Source: CAIQPS01 sp963843455 (GTDB lineage Bacteria; Actinomycetota; Thermoleophilia; RBG-16-64-13). From it: a stretch of DNA of 64,000 bases. The notes beneath the pieces were generated by a model, which ran no database searches, was not told the origin of the DNA, and saw nothing but the letters and a program-made list of their open reading frames with translations. Where the stretch lies: the NCBI GenBank assembly GCA_963843455.1, contig CAWJKE010000015.1, positions 1 through 64,000 of the forward strand. Direction: 5' to 3'. The position numbers and the translations under genes were made by a program. Shown piece by piece: positions 52,824-61,576 of the stretch (the stretch's first letter is position 1; each line of letters starts with the position of its first letter).

Positions 52824-53977
52824 GCAAGACCGCTCTCATCACCGGCGTCACCGGCCAGGACGGCGCGTTGCTCTCCGAGTTGCTTGTGGGCAAGGGCTAC
52901 ATCGTCCACGGCATCAAGCGGCGCTCGAGCCTCATCAACACCGACCGGGTGGATCACCTTTATCAGGACCCGCACATCCCCGGCGGCCGCTTCTTCATGC
53001 ACTATGGCGACATGACCGACGCCACGAACCTCATCCGCATCATCCAGGAGACCCAGCCGGACGAGATCTACAACCTGGCCGCCCAGTCGCACGTGCAGGT
53101 GTCGTTCGAGACGCCCGAGTACACCGCCAACTCCGACGCCCTGGGCACGCTCCGGCTCCTGGAGGCCATCCGCATCTTGGGGATGGAGAAGAAGTGCCGC
53201 TTCTACCAGGCGTCCACCTCGGAGCTCTACGGCAACGCCGCCGAGTCGCCCCAGCGCGAGACCACCCCCTTCTCCCCCCGCAGTCCCTACGCCGCGGCCA
53301 AGCTCTACGCCTACTGGATCACCGTCAACTACCGGGAGGCCTACGGCATGCACGCCTCCAACGGGATCCTTTTCAACCACGAGAGCCCCATCCGGGGCGA
53401 GACCTTCGTCACCCGCAAGATCACCCGGTCGGTGGCCCGGATCGTTCTGGGTCTGGAAGAAGGGCTGTATCTGGGGAATCTCGACGCGCTGCGGGACTGG
53501 GGCCACGCGAGCGACTACGTGCGAGCCATGCATCTCATCGTGCAGCAGGACCAGCCGGACGACTACGTGATCGCCACCGGCGAGCATCATACGGTGCGCG
53601 AGTTCGTCACCCGGGCGTTCGCCGAGGTCGGCCTTACGCTGAGTTTCCGGGGGGAGGGGCGGAACGAGGAAGGTGTTATCGAGGCGATCGACGACGCCCT
53701 CCTCGTGAAGGCGCGCAACAACTACGGCCCCGCCCGAGAGCGCGACGGCCTTACCCCGGGCAAAGTGCTGGTACGTGTGGATCCCCGCTACTTCCGCCCC
53801 ACGGAGGTCGTCGACCTCCTGGGCGACGCCGGCAAGGCGCGGGCGCAGCTGGGCTGGGAGCCCACGGTGACGCTCCCCGAGCTGATCTCCGCCATGGTGT
53901 GGGGCGATCTGGCCGAGGCCCAGCGGGACGAGTTGTGCCGCCAGGAAGGCTTCCGGACGAGCCCGAGCACCTACTAG
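52820..53977 (+). CDS. gmd: GDP-mannose 4,6-dehydratase
   Basis: 385 residues, overlapping fcl by ATGA. TALITGVTGQDGALLSELLV, AAQSHVQVSFETPEYTANSDALGTLRLLEAIR, the STSELYGN triad Ser/Glu region and SPYAAAKLYAYWITVNYREAYG (Tyr-x-x-x-Lys), then FNHESPIRGETFVTRKITR are all diagnostic. It converts GDP-mannose to GDP-4-keto-6-deoxymannose, the substrate of the upstream Fcl. Confidence 0.95.
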   Translation: MSKTALITGVTGQDGALLSELLVGKGYIVHGIKRRSSLINTDRVDHLYQDPHIPGGRFFMHYGDMTDATNLIRIIQETQPDEIYNLAAQSHVQVSFETPEYTANSDALGTLRLLEAIRILGMEKKCRFYQASTSELYGNAAESPQRETTPFSPRSPYAAAKLYAYWITVNYREAYGMHASNGILFNHESPIRGETFVTRKITRSVARIVLGLEEGLYLGNLDALRDWGHASDYVRAMHLIVQQDQPDDYVIATGEHHTVREFVTRAFAEVGLTLSFRGEGRNEEGVIEAIDDALLVKARNNYGPARERDGLTPGKVLVRVDPRYFRPTEVVDLLGDAGKARAQLGWEPTVTLPELISAMVWGDLAEAQRDELCRQEGFRTSPSTY

Positions 53978-53994
53978 GGCGCCGGCGGCCCGCG

Positions 53995-55602
53995 CTACGC
54001 CGCGCCGCTCTCGGCCACGGCCTGCACGATGATGGCCGCCTGGTTGGGCACCGGGCAGTTGTACTGACAGATGCCGCAGCCTATGCAGAGCTCCGGCGCC
54101 ACGTAGGGGAGTTGCACTTTCGCCGCTCCGGGCGCAGCCGCGCCGCCGGACGCGGTCCCGCTGCCGAGCACGGCCACCCCGCCGGGGTCGGCCCGGCCGC
54201 CCTGGGCCATCGCGTCGCCCTCGGCCAGGATAATGGCTTTCGACGGTGTCGGGCACAGCTCCTGGCAGACCAGACATTCCTTGCCCTCCGACCACGGTAT
54301 GCAGGTGCTGCGGTCCACGTAGGCGCGGCCGATCACCGTGGTCTGCTTCTTGGGGAGGTCCAGCTTCTGGATGGCCTGCGTGGGGCAGACCTTGCCACAT
54401 TCGTTGCAGTTCCACTCGCAGTAGCCCCGGCGGAAGTCTAGGGTGGGGGTGAACATGCCTTCCACCCCCGCCTCCCACACGGCGGGCTGCAGCACGTTGG
54501 TGGGACACACCTTGAGGCACTGGCCGCAGCGGGCGCAGGTGGCCAGGAAGTCGAGCTCGGTGCGCGCACCCGGGGGCCGGATGAGGCTGATCTTGCGCTG
54601 AATACGCCCCAGACCGGAGACGAGGAAGAAGCTTCCGATGAAGGCCAGGCCGGCGCCCTTGAGCAGGGCGCGGCGGCTGGGGTCGTACTCATACTGCTTG
54701 CGGGGCTTGTAGCCCCAGCGGATCGCCCCCTGGGCACACGCGTCCTGGCACTCGAGGCCGCACTGGCAGCGGGAGGTGTCGGTGGAGCGGCCGTCGTCGC
54801 GGATGGCGTCCATGGGACAGGCCCGCTCGCAGGCTCCGCAACTCGTGCATTTTTCGGCATCCACAACTCTCCCGAATATCGCCCCGCGTCCCATCAGCCC
54901 CAGTAGGGCCCCCAACGGGCACAGATGCCGGCACCACATCCGCCTCTCGATGTACGAGATAGCGAGCACCACTACGAACATCGCCAGGATCAGCAACTGC
55001 AGCTTGTAGAGCAGCCCGTTGTCGAACACCAGACGGCCGGTGAGGAAGTTGCTGACGGTGTCGACGGCCCCCTGGAGCTGCGGCACGCGGTAGAAGAGGT
55101 CGCCGCCGGCGCTGATGATCCGGTCGGCCGCGGGATAGACCAGCGTGGTGGCGCTGCGGGTGAAGATCGAGAGCGGGTCGAACACCAGGAATACCGCGCT
55201 GCCGAAGAGGATCAGCATGGCCACGACCACCAAGCTGAAGAGCGGCACCTTCCGCAGGACCCCGCGCGTTCGCGGCCCCGGGTGGCGCTCGCGGCGCGGC
55301 CCGAACAGCTGCACCAGGAATCCCATGGGGCATACATAGCCGCAGAACACTCGTCCCAGCAGCAGCGGGCTCAGCAGCACCGGCACCGCCAGGAGCAACT
55401 CCCACTTGACCACGCCGTTCACGATCGAGTTGAAGGCGATGAGCGGGTCGGCCAGCAGGAAGCTGCCGAAGAAGAGGGTCCCGAGCGGCCACACGGTCAG
55501 GGTGAGCAGCGCCAGGAACAGGATCAGGAAGAAGGTCTGGAAGACCCAGCGGAAGCGCTGGACCGAGAGTGGTCGGGCTTGCTTCGGCGACTCGGCCGCC
55601 AT
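53995..55602 (-). CDS. Membrane-bound polyferredoxin (NapH/NosR-like 4Fe-4S protein)
   Basis: 535 residues. The N-terminal half has about five membrane helices with NapH-type CxxCP motifs (FCGYVCPMGFLVQLFG; WCRHLCPLGALLGL). The C-terminal half holds several ferredoxin clusters: CTSCGACERACP, CQCGLECQDACAQG, CARCGQCLKVCP, CNECGKVCP, CLVCQELCP and CIGCGICQYNCP. It passes electrons between membrane quinol and cytoplasmic or periplasmic partners. It lies 9 nt downstream of a DUF362 gene, a combination seen in anaerobes and facultative anaerobes, and interrupts the sugar genes. Confidence 0.85.
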   Translation of the reverse strand: MAAESPKQARPLSVQRFRWVFQTFFLILFLALLTLTVWPLGTLFFGSFLLADPLIAFNSIVNGVVKWELLLAVPVLLSPLLLGRVFCGYVCPMGFLVQLFGPRRERHPGPRTRGVLRKVPLFSLVVVAMLILFGSAVFLVFDPLSIFTRSATTLVYPAADRIISAGGDLFYRVPQLQGAVDTVSNFLTGRLVFDNGLLYKLQLLILAMFVVVLAISYIERRMWCRHLCPLGALLGLMGRGAIFGRVVDAEKCTSCGACERACPMDAIRDDGRSTDTSRCQCGLECQDACAQGAIRWGYKPRKQYEYDPSRRALLKGAGLAFIGSFFLVSGLGRIQRKISLIRPPGARTELDFLATCARCGQCLKVCPTNVLQPAVWEAGVEGMFTPTLDFRRGYCEWNCNECGKVCPTQAIQKLDLPKKQTTVIGRAYVDRSTCIPWSEGKECLVCQELCPTPSKAIILAEGDAMAQGGRADPGGVAVLGSGTASGGAAAPGAAKVQLPYVAPELCIGCGICQYNCPVPNQAAIIVQAVAESGAA

Positions 55603-55611
55603 GGCGCGCGC

Positions 55612-56672
55612 CTACGCGGCCTGAGCCGTGGCGATGGTCAGCTTGCTCAGGTCGATCTCCCCCATCCCCCGGGCGTTGGCCTCCACCAGCCACTTGAAGT
55701 CGGCCGGCTGTCTTGCCGAAGAACTGCGTGCCGTAAGCGTCGATGGAGACCGGGTTCGTGCCCGCCACCAGGGTCTTCTCGAGGCGCACGTCCTTCAGCG
55801 AGCCCCCGGTGGGCCCGTTGCGGAACAGCACGCGGTAGGCGTCGAGGACGGCGAGGGTGGGCTTGACCAGCGTGTTGACGTCGACGATCTTCTGCGAGAA
55901 GTTGCCGTGGATGGTGCCCCGCCTGCCCCCCATGATGCCCATGAGGTTCTTCATGGTCATGGTGGCGCCCGAGGTCCCGTGATCCTTGGGTAGAGCCAGG
56001 TTGATGAGGGTGTCGGCGGTCAGGGCGTCCGTGACGAACGGCCACGACGTGAGCACCTTGCCTTCGGGGATATCCACCGTGTCGAAGTTGCGATCGCTCA
56101 GATAGATGAGCTTCGCTCCGGCGTCGGAGACGGCCTGGGCGAGCCCGCAGGTCTCGAAGGCAGCGCGGGCGTTGGAGGTGGGATTGTCGAAGACCACGAC
56201 CTCTTTGGCGCCCGCCTCCCAGCACATCTTGATGACAGCGGTCATGAGCTCGGGGCTGGTGGTGGTGGCATACTCCGGCGGCCGGCCGGTGAGGACGTTG
56301 GGCTTGATGACCACCTTGCCGTCCTTCTTGACGAACCGCTCCATACCGCCCAGGAGGGCGATGGCGGCGCGAAGGTTGTTCTCGACGACCTCGCCCTTGG
56401 CCACCGCCAGGTCCGGGACGGCGATGGTGCGGGTGGTGGTACTGGTGGAGGCGCCGGACGCGGTGCTCGTGGAGCCGCCGGCCGTGCTGCTCGTGGAGCC
56501 CGTGGAGGCGGTCGAGCTGGTGCTGGGGTCGGCGGCGGAGGTAGTCGCGGTGCTGGGGTCGGTGGTGGAGGTGAGCGCCTCGGCGCAGCCGGGAACGAAG
56601 GGCGCCAGGCTGGCGATGGCCAACCAGCGGCCGGTGTGGAGAAGAAAAGTCCTGCGATCCATGCCGCTCATG
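55612..56672 (-). CDS. DUF362 protein with Tat-type signal (frameshifted in this sequence)
   Basis: From ATG 56672 the protein has a twin-arginine-like DRRTFLL motif, a hydrophobic stretch, VPGC (possible lipobox) and a long Ser/Thr/Ala spacer. The DUF362 domain follows (VVIKPNVLTGRPPEYATTTSPELMTAVIKMCWEAGAKEVVVFDN). Near 55700-55706 one extra base breaks the frame. Removing it continues PADFKWLVEANARGMGEIDLSKLTIA to a TAG at 55612. About 353 residues after repair. DUF362 proteins are often partners of iron-sulphur proteins; the polyferredoxin gene follows 9 nt later. Exported, probably membrane-anchored. Confidence 0.75.
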
Positions 56673-56749
56673 CGGGAAAGTTTACCCGAACTTGGCCGCG
56701 ACTCTGTGTCGCGACCCAGCGTCGCGACTCTGCACGTGTCTCCTGCGCA

Positions 56750-56785
56750 CCTATGCTCGGTGTCGGATCTGACACAAGCTAGAGG
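56750..56785. repeat. 36-bp imperfect palindrome (family copy 2)
   Basis: Same length and core (GTGTCGGATCTGACAC) as the perfect palindrome at 22542, but only 11 of 18 bp pair. It lies in a divergent intergenic region, 51 bp upstream of the rmlD -10 hexamer, where a terminator would make no sense, so regulatory or repeat-element roles are more likely here. Confidence 0.65.
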
Positions 56786-56836
56786 CTGCCGACGGCGGGT
56801 GCGCGCCAGGCGGGGGCTCCCATGCTGGCGGTCGCG

Positions 56837-56842
56837 TACAAT
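56837..56842 (+). promoter_or_regulatory. Leaderless-type -10 hexamer for rmlD
   Basis: TACAAT followed by 6 nt and ATG 56849. It marks 56849 rather than the earlier in-frame ATG 56822 as the start and would drive the whole rmlDACB operon. Confidence 0.45.
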
Positions 56843-56848
56843 GCCCGC

Positions 56849-57841
56849 ATGAACACGAGCGTCATAGGACCGGTCTTCATAGCCGGGGCCACCGGCATGT
56901 TGGGCTTGGCCCTTACCTCGCTGTGCGACGAGCTCGGCCTCCTCTGCCACCCGTACTCCGAAGCGCAGCTCGACATCACCGACGCCGGCGCGGTCGACGC
57001 GGCGATCGCCCGCTTCGCGGAGCGGTGTGGCGGGGGTGGGGCCTGCGGCGGCCCGGGCGCCGGCGGCCCCCACGCCGTGGTCATCAATGCCGCCGCGTAC
57101 ACCGACGTGGAGCGGGCCGAGGACGAAGAGGAGCGGGCGTTCGCGGTCAACGATCGAGGGGCGCGCAACCTGGCCGAGGCGGCGGCGCGCCTCAGACTGG
57201 GGCTGATCCACGTGTCCACCGACTTCGTCTTCGACGGCACCAAGAGCGGCCCCTATTCCGAGCAGGACCCGCCCAACCCGCTCAACGCCTACGGGCGCTC
57301 CAAGCTGGCCGGCGAGAGATCGGTCGCAGCCGCATACCCGGACGCACTCGTGATCCGGACTGCCTGGGTCTACGGGCCGGGCGGCAACAACTTCCCCCGC
57401 AAGATCCTGGACCTCGCCCGTCAGCGCGACGAGCTTCAGGTGGTCACCGACGAGGTCGGCTCCCCCACGGCGACGGTCGACCTGGCCCGAGGCATCCTCC
57501 AGCTTTGGAGTCTGGGCGCCACAGGCCTTTTCCACCTGGCCGGAGCCGGCTCGTGCTCGCGCTACGAGATGGCGCAGGAGGTGGTCGAGACGGCGAAGGC
57601 CGTTGAGGCCACGAAGCTCGTCGCCGGCGCGAAGGTCGGCGGCGACGCGGGGCTCGCCGACGCGGGGCTCGCCACCAGGCTGGTCCCGGTGAGCAGGAGT
57701 GTCTTCCCGAGCCGCGTCAAACGGCCGGCCAACTCCGTGCTATGTTTGGACAAATCCCGCTCCCTGGGCGTCGAGATGCCTCCGTGGCGGGACTCGCTCC
57801 GGACGTACGTTCGCCGCTACCTGGAGGGCAGCGCCGCATGA
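56849..57841 (+). CDS. rmlD: dTDP-4-dehydrorhamnose reductase
   Basis: 330 residues from ATG 56849. FIAGATGMLGLAL, INAAAYTDVERAEDEEERAFAVN, HVSTDFVFDG and the Tyr-x-x-x-Lys in NAYGRSKLAGE identify RmlD. It makes dTDP-L-rhamnose with NADPH. Two Gly/Ala-rich insertions occur (residues about 59-75 and about 262-275). Its TGA overlaps the first ATG of a short repeat-derived ORF that leads to rmlA. Confidence 0.9.
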   Translation: MNTSVIGPVFIAGATGMLGLALTSLCDELGLLCHPYSEAQLDITDAGAVDAAIARFAERCGGGGACGGPGAGGPHAVVINAAAYTDVERAEDEEERAFAVNDRGARNLAEAAARLRLGLIHVSTDFVFDGTKSGPYSEQDPPNPLNAYGRSKLAGERSVAAAYPDALVIRTAWVYGPGGNNFPRKILDLARQRDELQVVTDEVGSPTATVDLARGILQLWSLGATGLFHLAGAGSCSRYEMAQEVVETAKAVEATKLVAGAKVGGDAGLADAGLATRLVPVSRSVFPSRVKRPANSVLCLDKSRSLGVEMPPWRDSLRTYVRRYLEGSAA

Positions 57842-57897
57842 AGGAAGGTCGGCACCACATGAAGGTCGGGCGCCGCATGAAGGTCGGCACCATATGA
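57838..57897 (+). CDS. 19-residue bridging mini-ORF made of tandem repeats
   Basis: ATG 57838 overlaps the rmlD stop (ATGA) and its TGA 57895-57897 overlaps the rmlA start (ATGA). It reads MKEGRHHMKVGRRMKVGTI and consists of three near-identical units of 18-21 nt, each starting ATGAAGG. The fourth ATGAAGG is the real rmlA start, one frame over. The unit also carries an AAGGTCGG string that can serve as ribosome binding site. It appears to be an expansion of the rmlA translation start that keeps the genes coupled. Confidence 0.5.
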   Translation: MKEGRHHMKVGRRMKVGTI

Positions 57898-58766
57898 AGG
57901 GCATCATCCTCGCCGGCGGTTCGGGCACCCGGCTGTATCCGGCCACGCGTGTGGTCAGCAAGCAGCTGCTCACCGTCTACGACAAGCCCATGATCTACTA
58001 CCCGCTCTCCACACTCATGCTGGCCGGCATCCGCGACATCCTGGTCATATCCACGCCGCAGGATCTGCCCCGCTTCGAGGAGTTGCTCGGTGACGGGTCG
58101 TGGCTGGGGCTGTCCCTGTCGTATGCGGAGCAACCCAGACCGGAGGGGCTGGCTCAGGCGTTCATCATCGGGCGCGAGTTTCTCGGTGGCGGCCCCGGAT
58201 GTCTCATCCTGGGCGACAACATCTTCTACGGGCACGGGTTCGTCGAGGCCATAGAGGCGGCGGCCACCCTGAACCGGGGAGCCACCGTTTTCGGCTACTG
58301 GGTCAGGGATCCCGAGCGATACGGAGTCGTCGAGTTCGCCGACGACGGCCGGGCGATCGGCCTGGAGGAGAAGCCCGCGGTGCCTCGCTCCAACTGGGCT
58401 GTCCCCGGACTGTATTTCTACGACCACCGGGTGGCCGACGTGGCCGCGTCGCTGGCTCCGTCCCCACGGGGCGAGCTGGAGATCACCGATCTCAACCGCC
58501 GCTACCTGGAGTGGGGCGAGCTCAGCGTGCAGAAGCTCGGCCGGGGCATCGCCTGGCTGGACACCGGCACGCACGAGTCGTTGCTGCAGGCGTCCAACTT
58601 CATCCAGATTCTCGAGGAGCGTCAGGGGCTCAAGGTCGCCTGTCTGGAAGAGATCGCCTGGCACAAAGGCTACATCGGCGCCACGGAGTTGGAGAAGGCC
58701 GCCGCCACCATGGCCAAGAACAGTTACGGCGCCTACCTCTACGACATCTTGCGGAGGGACTCATGA
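57894..58766 (+). CDS. rmlA: Glucose-1-phosphate thymidylyltransferase
   Basis: 290 residues from ATG 57894. MKGIILAGGSGTRLYPATRVVSKQLLTVYDKPMIYYPLSTLMLAGI is the RmlA signature (GGSGTRLYP nucleotide loop, KQLLPVYDKP-like). EITDLNRRYL and WLDTGTHESLLQAS follow. It activates glucose-1-phosphate with dTTP. Length is normal. A six-codon frame (ATGA at 58763) begins in its stop codon and ends 13 nt before rmlC. Confidence 0.95.
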   Translation: MKGIILAGGSGTRLYPATRVVSKQLLTVYDKPMIYYPLSTLMLAGIRDILVISTPQDLPRFEELLGDGSWLGLSLSYAEQPRPEGLAQAFIIGREFLGGGPGCLILGDNIFYGHGFVEAIEAAATLNRGATVFGYWVRDPERYGVVEFADDGRAIGLEEKPAVPRSNWAVPGLYFYDHRVADVAASLAPSPRGELEITDLNRRYLEWGELSVQKLGRGIAWLDTGTHESLLQASNFIQILEERQGLKVACLEEIAWHKGYIGATELEKAAATMAKNSYGAYLYDILRRDS

Positions 58767-58796
58767 CGGGGCGGGCGACCTGACAGGGAGGGACGC

Positions 58797-59248
58797 ATGA
58801 TCGAGGGTGTCAAGATCGAGGATTTGCGGGTGATCCCCGACGAACGCGGCTACCTGATGGAGATGTTCCGATCCGACAGCCCGGATTTTGAGAAGTTCGG
58901 ACAGGTCTACATGACGGTGGTCTATCCCGGGGTGGTCAAGGCCTGGCACTACCATCAGAAGCAGACCGACAACTTCGTCTGCGTGGCCGGCATGGCCAAG
59001 GTGGGGCTCTACGACGCCCGCGAGGGATCCCCCACCAGGGGCGAAACGGCCACCGTGGTCCTCGGCTGGCAGAGGCAGCGGCGCCTCACCATCCCCCCCG
59101 GCGTCTACCACGGCTTCACCCCGGTGGGGATACGCCCGGCGTCGATCATCAATATCCCGACCGAGGTCTACGACTATGCCGACCCGGACGAGCATCGCCT
59201 GCCCTGGAACGATCCCCAGATACCCTACGACTGGACGGTGGCCAACGG

Positions 59249-59252
<4 letters not shown>
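58797..59252 (+). CDS. rmlC: dTDP-4-dehydrorhamnose 3,5-epimerase-family protein
   Basis: 151 residues (GGGAGG 4-5 nt upstream). Cupin fold with VIPDERGYLMEMFRSD, the catalytic-side VVKAWHYHQKQTDNFVCVAG (His) and IPPGVYHGFTPVG. It is shorter than standard RmlC (about 180-200), like the FdtA/RmlC-like variants. Its place between rmlA and rmlB supports the RmlC role, but a 3-epimerase is not excluded. Overlaps rmlB by ATGA. Confidence 0.8.
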
Positions 59253-60328
<1,076 letters not shown>

Positions 60329-60406
60329 GCGCGCGGCCCACCAGCGGCACCGCGTGAACTCCTCGGTATCACGGAGTCTGCCTCCGCAAGGTGATATGAG
60401 TCCCCC

Positions 60407-60468
60407 AGCAGCCGGTCGGCGGGGCCCGGAGCGTACCGCTGGATGATCGGGTCCGGGTCCTCCAGACC
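60407..60468 (-). pseudogene. Fragment duplicating the 3' end of the neighbouring HEAT-like gene
   Basis: Read on the minus strand this gives GLEDPDPIIQRYAPGPADRL-L, closely matching the last residues of the adjacent gene (CLDDPDPIVQDYALAAADRL-L). It has no start and lies about 120 bp beyond that gene's stop on the same strand, separated from it by the 36-bp palindrome. It is therefore a decayed partial duplication. The rest of the 262-nt gap shows nothing else I can name. Confidence 0.6.
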
Positions 60469-60499
60469 AACTCTGGCGTGGAACTCATACCTCCGGCAA

Positions 60500-60535
60500 C
60501 CTACGCTCTGTGTTGGATCTGACACACACCATAGG
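60500..60535. repeat. 36-bp imperfect palindrome (family copy 3)
   Basis: 13 of 18 bp pair. It shares the GGATCTGACAC centre and the CCTA...ATAGG ends with copy 1, and the left half resembles copy 2. It lies between the rmlB stop (60328) and the stop at 60591, with the duplicated gene fragment on its left. Confidence 0.65.
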
Positions 60536-60590
60536 TCCGAAAGCAAGCAGTGCGAAGTGATGACTTCCCCCGGGCGCCCGGGGTGAGCCG

Positions 60591-61451
60591 CTAGTCGTCC
60601 AACAGGCGGTCGGCGGCCGCGAGGGCGTAGTCTTGGACGATGGGGTCGGGGTCGTCCAGACAATCGAGCAGAACGTTGACGAGCGCTGCGCTGCGCAGGT
60701 GCTCGAGGGTGTCGATGACCGCGCGCTTCAACTCGGGACTACTGCCGTTGCTGGACAGGAGCCCGCCCAGCAAGAAGCCGATGACCTCCGAGCGGTCGGA
60801 GGCCGGTAGCGTCATGATGTCGCGGGCCATCTTGAGCTTGAAATCTCTCGCCGAGAACGGGATGTCGGGATAGCCGTCGCCGAAGCGCGGCATCTGTGAA
60901 GCCCATTTGGCTTTCAGTTCGATCGTGGCGGCGTAGAGCTGGATCTGGGCCAGGCGCATCGTCGCGTCCTCGTCGTCCTCGAACTGCGGCGGCAATCCCA
61001 TCGTCCGGGCGGCCAACTCGATCCGTTCCGGCCGGAAGACGTCCAACCTCTTGAGCTCCCGCCCGCTCAGCTTCCCGCGCCCGTCGAGCATGTCGAGCAG
61101 TACCACGCCCAGGGGGTCCGCCAGCAAGCCCTGCGGCGTCGACCCGTTACCGCCCGCGCTTGCCGCAATCACAGCCGCGGGAATGGCGGACTGATCGCCG
61201 TAGACGAAAGCTGCCGGTCCGCTCTGGGAAGCGCCGTTCGAGCCGGCCGATCCGGGCTCGGCCGAGGCGGGATCCTGCGCTGTCGGAGTCGCCGGTTCCG
61301 ACCCGGCGTCGCCCGCATCCCCCGGAACGGCCGCCAGAGCCGAATCCAGGTCCGCCCGGTCGGCTTTCCGCCGGCGGATGAGCATGAGCGCGAGGATGGC
61401 GACGCCAAGGACGACGATCACGGCCACCGCTAGGTAGATGTATTGGAGCAT
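60591..61451 (-). CDS. Single-pass membrane protein with HEAT-like C-terminal region
   Basis: 286 residues. Residues 4-24 form one membrane helix (YIYLAVAVIVVLGVAILALML), then a basic patch. An Ala/Pro/Ser-rich linker (about 35-85) precedes a helical domain. The C-terminal repeats (LKRAVIDTLEHLRSAALVNVLLDCLDDPDPIVQDYALAAADRLL) have the HEAT/PBS-lyase repeat look and suggest a protein-binding scaffold on the cytoplasmic side. Function unknown. A decayed copy of its last 20 or so codons lies just downstream. Confidence 0.65.
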   Translation of the reverse strand: MLQYIYLAVAVIVVLGVAILALMLIRRRKADRADLDSALAAVPGDAGDAGSEPATPTAQDPASAEPGSAGSNGASQSGPAAFVYGDQSAIPAAVIAASAGGNGSTPQGLLADPLGVVLLDMLDGRGKLSGRELKRLDVFRPERIELAARTMGLPPQFEDDEDATMRLAQIQLYAATIELKAKWASQMPRFGDGYPDIPFSARDFKLKMARDIMTLPASDRSEVIGFLLGGLLSSNGSSPELKRAVIDTLEHLRSAALVNVLLDCLDDPDPIVQDYALAAADRLLDD

Positions 61452-61576
61452 GCGTCAACACCCGAGGTCTATTTGGTCAGCCGAGTGACTCTTTCTAGGT
61501 CGACGCCGTAAGTCCTCCGGCCGCCGCCATGCGGCGCTGCGCCTTGCGCCGCTGCGCGCCGCGCCAACCGCCGCTC

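Noticed and set aside
54689..57535. 948-codon minus-strand frame joining rmlD antisense, DUF362 and the polyferredoxin
   Set aside because: Only the DUF362 part is real. The upstream part is antisense to rmlD and the downstream part is an out-of-frame read of the polyferredoxin gene caused by the one-base insertion near 55703.
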